In this document: positions 56,557 through 64,000 of the stretch, one piece after another
Position numbering within the stretch: the first letter of the stretch is position 1
How the letters are laid out: every line of letters starts with the position of its first letter
Assembly: GCA_021018815.1 (NCBI GenBank)
Contig: JAITYX010000025.1
Location: forward strand, 4,188,501 to 4,252,500
Direction of reading: 5' to 3'
DNA length: 64,000 bases
DNA from: Talinum fruticosum
Lineage: Eukaryota; Streptophyta; Magnoliopsida; Caryophyllales; Talinaceae
Notes under the pieces: generated by a model
The model's input: only the letters and a program-made list of their open reading frames with translations
Databases searched by the model: none
What the model was told of the DNA's origin: nothing
Program-made: the position numbers and the translations under genes

Positions 56557-57910
56557 ATTATGCATTGATCATGCCAAGCTCATTCCTAATAAAACAAAAC
56601 TTATCCTCGCTAAGTGGCTTAGTAAAAATATCAGCCAATTGAAGTTTGGTAGGAATGAATTCAAGTTCAATATCACCTTTCTCGTAATGGTCTCTTAGAA
56701 AATGATACCTGACCTCAATATGTTTTGTCTTTGAGTGCTAAACTAGATTCTTGGTGATGCTGATTGCCCTTTGATTATCACATTTGATTGGAATTGATTT
56801 GAATATAAGTCCAAGATCTCTTAAGTGTTGCTTGATCCATAAAATCCGAGCACAAAGCATGCTCCTATTGCAATATACTCAGCTTCAGCAGCTGATAGAG
56901 CTACTAAATTCTGTTTCTTTGAGTGCCAAGATATGAGGGATTGACCTAGAAACTGGCAGGCTCCTCAAGTACTCTTTCTATGAACTTTGTACCCAGTGTA
57001 GTCAACATCCGAGAATCCAAGGAGAGTCAAATATGAGTCTCTTGAGTACTATAGACCTAGATTCTCGAGTCCCCGTAAGATATCTCGAATATTCTCTTCA
57101 CTACAAGTGAGATGTGATTCTTTTGGATTAGCTTGAAATCTTGCACATAAACATACACTAAACATTATGTATGGCTTACTGGAAGTAAATATAGCAAAGA
57201 TCCCACCATACCTCGATAGAGTTTCTAATCTACTACTTTACCTTTCTCGTCCGTGTCCAGTGTTTATGCTACTACTCATAGGTGTTGCTGCATGTTTTGC
57301 GTCTTGAAGTTTGTACTTCTTCAGCAGCTCCTTGTTATACTTTGATTGATGGACATAGATGTCATCTTTGTCATGCTTGATTTGTAGACCAAGGAAGAAA
57401 TTGAGTTCTCCCATCATACTCATTTGAAATTCCTGTCTCATTACCTCGTAAACCTCTCGACACGTAATTTCATTAGTAGCTCCAAAAATTATGTCATGAA
57501 CATAGATTTGAGCAATAAGAAACTCTTTCCCCTTGGTTTTTATAAAAAGATTCTTATCAATCTGACCTCTTCGAAAGCATTTTCAACCAAGAAATTGCTC
57601 TGTTTTTCATACCAAGCTCCGGGAGCTTGTTTAAGACCATAGAGAGCTTTTTGCAATTTGAAAACATGATTTGGAAATTCCGCCTTTTCAAATCCAGGGG
57701 CCGCTCAACACGGACTTCTTCTTGAATGAAACCATTGAGAAAAGCACATTTAACATCCATTTGATACAATTTGATATTCATGTTAGATGCAAATGCCAAT
57801 AAGATTCTAATAGCTTCAATTTTGGCTACAGTGCAAAGGTTTCCCGTAATCAATCCCTTCTTCTTGATTATAACCTTGAGCCAAAAGTCTAACCTTATTT
57901 CGAGTACCAA
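56557..57910 (-). pseudogene. Reverse transcriptase and RNase H of G
   Basis: The RT N-terminal part (57,557-57,910) has NIKLYQMDVKCAFLNGFIQE. The catalytic motif near 57,493-57,504 reads YVHD, so the first Asp of YVDD is His. The post-motif part (57,238-57,441) has MMGELNFFLGLQIKHDKDD and KLQDAKHAATPMSS. RNase H follows and ends with GMINA and a stop near 56,557. There are frame breaks at about 57,590 and 57,230. Even a repaired frame would lack a normal polymerase active site. Confidence 0.9.
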
Positions 57911-58241
57911 CCCACCTTCATCAAGTTTGTTTTTGAAAACCCATTTAGTTCCTATGACTCGGATGGTTAGAAGGTCATTTGGTCGAGTCCGGACTTAGTT
58001 TCTTTCGAATTGATTGAGTCCTCTTGCATGGCCTCTACCCATTCAGGTTCATTAAGGGCTTCTAGTGCATTTCTGGGTTCAGTTAATGAAATGAATGCAG
58101 TGAATGGACATATATTTTTAGAGAGGAACGCGTTCTTACCCCACTATTGATATCGAGCAAGATATTTTCTAGTGGGTGGCTCAAGCATACTTGAATGCTC
58201 TACCTGTTCTCCGGTTCACCTGGATCTATAGGTTGTATTGG

Positions 58242-59298
58242 TTAATCTTCATAAATCTGTTCCGAGTGAGCTTGTTCATCTGATTGAGCTTCAACATTCC
58301 GAGTTGGCTCTTGAGTTGTCTCATTGTGAGTCATGTTGTTATAAGTCACTTCGTTCCGATTTACTTTGATTTGATTCTTGATGAGTTCATTTTCACCAAG
58401 ATCATCATCTCTGCTGAGCTTCGGGTTTGAGAATTTTGACTCACTTGGTTTTTCCTGTTCAATCTCATCAAACACAACGTGGATGCTTTCTTCCACTTTG
58501 TTAGTTCTTTTATTGAAAATACGATATGCTTTGCTATGAGATGAATAACCAAGAAAAATACCTTCATCTAACCTAGCATTAAATTTGGTCGAGTGATCCT
58601 TACCATTGTTGTGAACGAAGCACTTACATCCAAAGGATTTGAAGTATGAAATGTTAGGTTTCTTCCCTTTGTAGAGCTTGTATGGAGTTTTCTTTAGGAT
58701 GGGTCCGATGAGGCATCCGTTCAGTGTGTAGTTTGTCTGTGTTGGATCGCCTCAGCCCATAAATAGTAAGGTAAATTATGTTCAATCATCATTGTCCTTA
58801 CTATTTCTTCAAGAGTCCAGTTCTTTCTCTCCACTACTCCATTTTGTTGAGGAGTTCCTGGTGCTGATAAGTTGTGGGAGATGCCATTCTTATCACAAAA
58901 CTCTGCAAATTCCGAGTAGTTGAACTCCCTTCCATGATCGGCTCGAATTCTCTAGGTCCGAGTCCGAGACTTAACTTTGATTTTCCTGCAGAGCTTGCTG
59001 AATTCTTTAAATGGTTCATTTTTGTGTTTGAGAAAACAAACCAAGGTAAATCCTGAGTAATCATTAATAATCACAAGCACATATGATTTACCTCCGAGAC
59101 TCTTGACAAGGATTTCACCACATAAATCCATATGCAACAAGTCAAGCACTTTGGTGGTCGAAACAGATTTCGGAGGTTTGAAAGATGATTTGACCTGTTT
59201 CCCTTTGTGCAAGCTTCACAAATTTTATCTTTCTTAAATGCACAGTTAGGCAATCCTCTAACTAAACCATGAGAAGCAAGCTTCTTAATGGTATGCAT
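58242..59298 (-). pseudogene. Integrase of G
   Basis: The pre-integrase segment 59,071-59,298 has MHTIKKLASHGLVRGLPNC and CAFKKDKICEACTKG. The core in 58,952-59,212 has SLGGKSYVLVIINDYSGFTL (first Asp of VDDYS is Asn). RADHGREF with intact Asp is near 58,930, and TPQQNGVVERKN with the catalytic Glu near 58,830. The C-terminal part at 58,242-58,567 contains acidic residues and a Glu/Gln/Asn-rich tail. Stops and frame changes are present. Confidence 0.88.
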
Positions 59299-59480
59299 GC
59301 TAATATGACCTAATCTAAGATGCCATGTCCATGAATCATCATATAAAGATGGTTTTAAGCAAGATAAATACCGACTTGGGTCACAAAGAGGAATAGTGTA
59401 GGTGTTACCCGATCTCTTACCCGAGAGCTTGGTCCCCTTGGTAGTATCATCAAAGATATAACACTTGGTCCGAGTAAATC

Positions 59481-59725
59481 TTATCTCTTGACTTTTGTCA
59501 CACAGATTGAGAGATGCCTGAGTAGATTGTACTTTAATCCCTTGACAAGGTATACTAGGCCGACCACATCGTTTCCTTTTCTAATCTTTCCTATTCCAAT
59601 TATCTTGCCCTTACTCGTCATCTCCAAATATGACTTTGCCCGCCTTGTATTCTTCCAACTCGGAAAAGAGTCTTGGATTTCCCGGCATGTGACGTGAACA
59701 TCCACCGTCCAGGTACCAATGCCCT
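59481..59725 (-). pseudogene. Protease of G
   Basis: WYLDGGCSRHMPGN is readable, with DGGC codons at the complement of 59,698-59,709; the usual Ser of DSG is Gly. The following part, KGKIIGIGKIRKGNDV, is open in 59,481-59,705 in a neighbouring frame. Confidence 0.75.
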
Positions 59726-60061
59726 TTTGTTCTCTTCCGAGCTACCCGTAAGTCATAAACAAACTAACCTTTCTCGGTTCCTCTAACGAACCCAAGTAAC
59801 TCCCTTTACTATGGTCCTTTTCTTACGAAGTAAACTCTTGGGAACCCAGATTTGAATAATTCGGGGTTGGTCTTAGTCCGAGTCTTTCTTTTAGAGAACC
59901 GAGTTTGTGACTCTTTCTTTTGAAAAGCTTTTCTTTTATAAACTGGTGGAGAAGAATTTCTCCTCGTAAACGAGTCCGGGCTCGGCCCTCCTTTCATTCT
60001 CAAGAATGGGCCCGTGCTCAACCTTCCTAAACTTCACAGTTCCGGAATCCTTTATGAAAAG

Positions 60062-61570
60062 TTATGAGTAGGAATTGGATTCCTCCTCTTTGTTAAAACT
60101 AAGTCCTTCTTTTCCGAAGGAGACACATTGTGATCTTAAGAGCATGTCAAGGTTTTTCTGGCCTTGAGTTAATTTTAAAACAAGCTTTTGAGACTCATTA
60201 AGCTCTTGCTTCGGATGCTCATTTTCTCTTCTTAGTGACTCGGACTCAGTCTTATTGGGTTGAGCACTAATCTTGAGTTCTCTCGGAGTAAGTCTCAGCT
60301 TTTCCAATTCATTTTTGAAAGAGATGCTTGCGTAAGTAACGGACTCAAGTTGTTCTTAAAACCGAGAAGAGTCGAATTAGACCTTTCTTCTAAAGTATAA
60401 ATGTATTTAGCTAAATCAACTTTGGAGAACTTGAGGAAGTATTTAATTACCTCCCGAGGATTTGTTTCCTTACTCGTCCGAGTGATTTGAGTCCGACTCC
60501 GATTCGGCTTCTAAATCTGAGTGTGCCATCGACAGCTTTGAATCATCTCGAGTCCTAATCATCTTCCGATGAATCTTTATCATTCCATGTGGCCATCATA
60601 GCCTTTTTCTTCTTTCTATCCCTTTTTCTCCCGGGACAGTCTTTGACTATGTGTTCCTTCCTACCACATTCAAAAAGGTCGGAGTTCTTAGTCAAAGATA
60701 ACTTTGAAGGAGAAGAGTGTTTACCTTTTCTATCCCTCTTGTCTTTCTTATAGAACTCTTCTCTTGGCTTCTTATCCCATCTTTTGTGCTTCATCATTCT
60801 TTTGAAGCATCTCGCGATAAGTGTCATGGGATCCTCTTCCGAGTCGGAGGAGCTCGGATTTGCTCCTCTGTTTTCCTCCGGTGCAACGTTCTTTTTAGTG
60901 CCGACGTCCGCATCCTCCTCTTCCAGGTGGATCTTATGGGTGGGTAGCTTCCCAATGAGTTCGTCCGGCTTCGGTAAGGACATGTTCCGAGCCTCTTCGA
61001 TGGCTGTCACCTTAGGACCCTATCTTCTCTTAGGTAGACTTTTGAGTATGTTTCTGCATATTTCCTGGTGGGAAATATTTCTACCCGGAGATTTGAGATT
61101 GTTAGTAATCTCAGTGAAGCGGATGAACATCCGAGTGAAGTTTTCTTCGGCTCCATCTTGAACAGACTCGTACTTGTGAAGATATTGGCTTATCTTCGCT
61201 TGTCTAACTTAGCTTATGCCTTCATAAATGTTGACAAGCGTGTCCCACACTTCTTTGGCTATGTCACAAGCCGACACTCGGTTGTATTCTTCCGACTCGA
61301 TGGTGCACATCGGAATGTTCATCGCCTTGAAGTTCTTTCGAACTTCTCCGCTTCTTTAGTGATGTATTTGGACTTTGTTTTGGGCATGAGTCTTATTTCT
61401 TCTATCTTCATTGAAATGTAGTTCCCTACTTGTATGATGTTCTAGATATCTTCATCGTGATCCAACAGAAACATTCCATGAGCTTCTTCTAGTACACGAA
61501 GTTAGATCCTTTGAACTTTGGTGGTCCGTTGGAAGATCTTCCTTCATCGAACTCTCCATTATTCCGAGCT
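60062..61570 (-). pseudogene. Gag of G
   Basis: The expected start codon near 61,562 has become GTA (VARNNGEFDEGRSS). The capsid-like part is at 61,020-61,500 in several frames. The open stretch 60,555-61,010 (151 codons) holds KPDELIGKLPTHKIHLEEED, a Lys-rich region (KRMMKHKRWDKKPREEFYKK) and the zinc-knuckle remnant LFECGRKEHIVKDC, with the first Cys changed to Leu. The coiled-coil tail is at 60,062-60,307 (LKISAQPNKTESESLRRENE). Confidence 0.85.
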
Positions 61571-61612
61571 ACTTGATCTTTTAACCTTTGGATGGTTAGA
61601 TCCTTTCCGAAA

Positions 61613-63117
61613 GGCTAGGCTCGATACATATTGAAGGTTTGCTCTTAGAGAGAGTTAGTCACCCCGGAGCTTGGTGAATATGTCATGAGAAAATTTGATA
61701 AAGAATGGACGATTAAAATGAACACCGACTTGGAGACAGTCCGAGTCTAGATTGGACTCGGAAAGTGTTAACTCGGAAAATACATGGAAACCCTAATGGG
61801 GAAGAAAACCACGGTCGATGCTAATCCAAGCACCAAGTTAAATCCACTATTTTGAATCCACAAAATACGAGTAGAAAGACTCAACCGGAATTGTTCCCTT
61901 AGATAATTCCTTACAAGATTTTCCTAGACTTAGAAGTTCCCTTATCTAATCTAGTACTCCCTAATTGAATAACCTTTACAGCTAGGGACAACCGAGCTGA
62001 GTTAAACCTTACATCTCAGCTCAAGGGACCTTACTCGAAATTAAGAATAAGTGTTTGTGATCGATTACAAGACCTTACAACTCGGAAAGACGTTAAATAC
62101 GAGTTCGAGTTGTAAGTATAATATTGAATTAGCATTATACGGAGAGAGATAATTTCAACAATAGGTTCAGCAATCTCCTTGTCTTCTAAAGTGGCTTCTA
62201 TTTATAGATAACTAGGCAGATTAGTCGTTGTGTCTATCTTCCGATTAGAAGTTCTTTGTGATCATTGCAATGGCTTTTCCGAGTGACTCGGAACATATCC
62301 GTTGAGCTGTGAACGTTGGGCAATGGCTCTTGACTCCGTTGGATGTCCTAATCCACTGGTGGTGTCTAAAAATTAGGGTGGAAACGACCATTGAGCTAGG
62401 CGATGCGGATTTCCAGCTTTGGAAACACGCAACCTTGACACGAGTGTCCGGGCCTTGGTCGAAGTAGAAAAAGCCTTGTTTGCAGGTGATTTGACATCTT
62501 GAAGCCGGTTAGATAACCTACAAAAGTAAATCAATTTTTGTTCTCAAAGTATAAAATACTTTGATCCAAGATTAGACACATGTAATAATTGTAATTAAGA
62601 TAATTAAGTGCCTAATCATCCGAGTCCCGTAGAAGTGGATTTTTCTTAGTCTAATATCCATTATGCTCAAATTCAATATGAGTCGGTCTAGAAGTAAGTC
62701 AAGTTAGATGAGGAATATCGGAGTAGTGATACTTAAACTTAGACAGGCATGGTTCAAACAAAGCAAGCTAACTTAAAGAGAGGAATTAACACTATAATTC
62801 AATTAGGCTTGGAACACCAAGTCGAATTGAGTTTAAGTACGTTAACGCAAATGTTTGAACATGCAATAAGTCCGAGTGTTATCCGAGTGACTCAAAACCG
62901 TGTGTGAACCGATAAGTAAGAGTATGCTTTCCGAGTCAATCGAGTTAGGTGAGACCATATGCAATGGTCTCTGTAATACTTAGAAAAGATTCTAGATCAC
63001 TCGAAAAGTTTCTAAACTACTCGTAATGACCTGTAATCAAAACTTACAAGAGATGAAGTTTGTACCAGATTCATTGATGGTACTTAGAATGATACACCTG
63101 CAAAGTCCGAGTCATCA
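61613..63117 (-). repeat. 5' LTR (61,632-63,117) and primer-binding site of G
   Basis: 1,486-bp LTR, start TGATGACTCGGACTTTG at 63,117, end GCAAACCTTCA at 61,632. Primer-binding-like sequence ATATGTATCGAGCC (minus strand, 61,618-61,631) is degenerate. TATA box TATAAATAGA at 62,197-62,206. A perfect palindrome TTCCGAGTGACTCGGAA lies at about 62,277-62,293. Confidence 0.9.
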
Positions 63118-63260
63118 TAAAAGTCTCACTTGTTTTACAAAATTGTAGCGGTGGCTATATCGGTATTTTCCTTGCCGTTTGCGGGGTTCAAGGAATTACC
63201 CTTTATTCCTAGCCTGGGTATCATAGGCCAAGATCCACCTTCAACGACCCAAAGGTGATG
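63118..63260 (+). other. Short unidentified segment between G and LTR H
   Basis: 143 bp starting with the G target duplication TAAAA. It is less AT-rich than its neighbours and matches none of the LTRs in the window. It is probably the right-hand continuation of the sequence G inserted into (Tat/Ogre-like leader or later region), cut by LTR H. Confidence 0.4.
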
Positions 63261-64000
63261 TGCAAGTTTGCTCTTGGAGAGTCTAAGTTAGCCTAGAAGG
63301 GGCGCGAATAGGGTAATGAAGAAAATTAAACACTTTTTTCACAAACACTTAGATAGAGTAGATTCCGAGTCTATAATGGACTCGAAAGGCAAATACACAA
63401 ATATATGTGGAAACCCTCCTGGGGCGAGAAACCATGGACAGTGCTAATCCAAGCACCAAGACAAATCCATTATTTTGAATCCACAAAATACAAAGGACTC
63501 GACTCAACTAGAATTGCTCCCTTAAACAATTCTTTACAAAGTTTTCCTAAACTCGAAGTTCCCTTACCTAATGTAGTACTTCTTGACCGAGGTAACCTTT
63601 ACAATCGGGGACAACTAAGCTGAGTCAACCCTTATAGCTCATGTAAGGGACTTACTCAAAAATTAACAAAAGATCTGTTGAGACTTGTTTCTACACTAGC
63701 CGTTGTAACGGCTATTCTAAGCCACTCGTAAAAGTTTCGTTTGGATATGAATGTTGTGTCAAGGCTCTTGACTCCAAAAGATGGTCCAATCAACTGGTGG
63801 TGACTGAAAATTGAGGTGGAAACAACCATTAGGCCTAGAGTTGGAGTTTTCAAGTTTTGCAAACAAACAACCCTAACACGTTGTCTCGCGCCATATCCGA
63901 AGTAGCTAAAACTTGTTTGCTTGGTGTTTAACGGCTAGAAGCCGATTGTTTTTTTAATTCAAAAACTAGATTAGCCTTGTTTAAATAACCTAAAAATCAA
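63261..64000 (-). repeat. Sirevirus LTR H, partial
   Basis: The LTR end is degenerate (CAAACTTGCA on the minus strand at 63,261). The usual order GTTAACTC-like block, then the region leading to the TATA box, can be followed to the window end. The TATA complement is not clear because about 100 bp around 63,660 are deleted. Confidence 0.8.

Larger units (their letters stand above)
52422..63117 (-). mobile_element. Full-length Sirevirus-type Ty1/copia element G (10,696 bp)
   Basis: Two LTRs (52,422-53,924 and 61,632-63,117), polypurine tract, primer-binding site, gag, protease, integrase, RT/RNase H and accessory ORF in order, and a perfect 5-bp target duplication TAAAA at 52,417-52,421 and 63,118-63,122. 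By eye the two LTRs differ at roughly one in seven positions over the first 110 bases, so the insertion is old. It lies in the Tat/Ogre-like leader. Confidence 0.93.

Overview
The window is repeat-rich plant nuclear DNA with no intact cellular gene. The repeat types point to an angiosperm, probably a eudicot: a CACTA (En/Spm) DNA transposon, Ty1/copia elements of the Sirevirus (SIRE/Maximus) type, Ty3/gypsy fragments of the Tat/Ogre type, plant mobile domain (PMD) coding remnants and a MITE. Every coding region found is interrupted by stops or frameshifts.

Layout. 1-3,765: 5' half of a minus-strand CACTA element, inserted in the RNase H domain of a plus-strand Sirevirus fragment (S1, 3,766-6,235). 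6,236-14,711: two inverted, intron-containing copies of a PMD plus DUF7745-like gene pair. The minus copy is at 10,381-6,236. The plus copy is at about 10,900-14,711 and is cut by a Tat/Ogre-type LTR at 11,129-12,157. 15,168-15,742: C-terminal end of a Tat-type integrase, cut by another LTR (15,743 to about 17,270). 17,271-26,655: plus-strand Sirevirus C with a rearranged 5' LTR. Its RNase H holds a 264-bp MITE, which in turn holds a 3.1-kb solo LTR flanked by AAAAG.

26,656-48,864: the 3' LTR of Sirevirus F, split at 27,797/48,075 by a tandem pair of Sireviruses (B at 27,798-38,381, A at 38,382-48,074, both minus strand), followed by a short remnant of the F body. 48,865-52,421: LTR, primer-binding site and leader of a plus-strand Tat/Ogre-like element, itself carrying the 10.7-kb Sirevirus G (52,422-63,117, minus strand, TAAAA at both ends). 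63,118-63,260 is a short unidentified segment. A further Sirevirus LTR (H) runs off the window from 63,261.

The Sirevirus family here has 1.47-1.52 kb LTRs (TG...CA), a degenerate tRNA-iMet-type primer-binding site, gag with a zinc knuckle and a coiled-coil tail, protease, integrase, reverse transcriptase and RNase H in copia order. Downstream of pol lies an extra ORF resembling the env-like or plant-transposon-protein ORF of Sireviruses. In S1, A and B this ORF has its own TATA box; in G that stretch is deleted.

The most unusual observations are a 71-bp patch near a Tat LTR end made of three pieces copied from the same LTR, the LTR split by a tandem element pair, the copia/MITE/solo-LTR nest, the inverted piece of the C LTR, the accessory-ORF promoter, a GAA expansion in the G accessory ORF, and the spliced inverted PMD pair. 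I found no convincing new functional system. Lineage names rest on motif recognition by eye.
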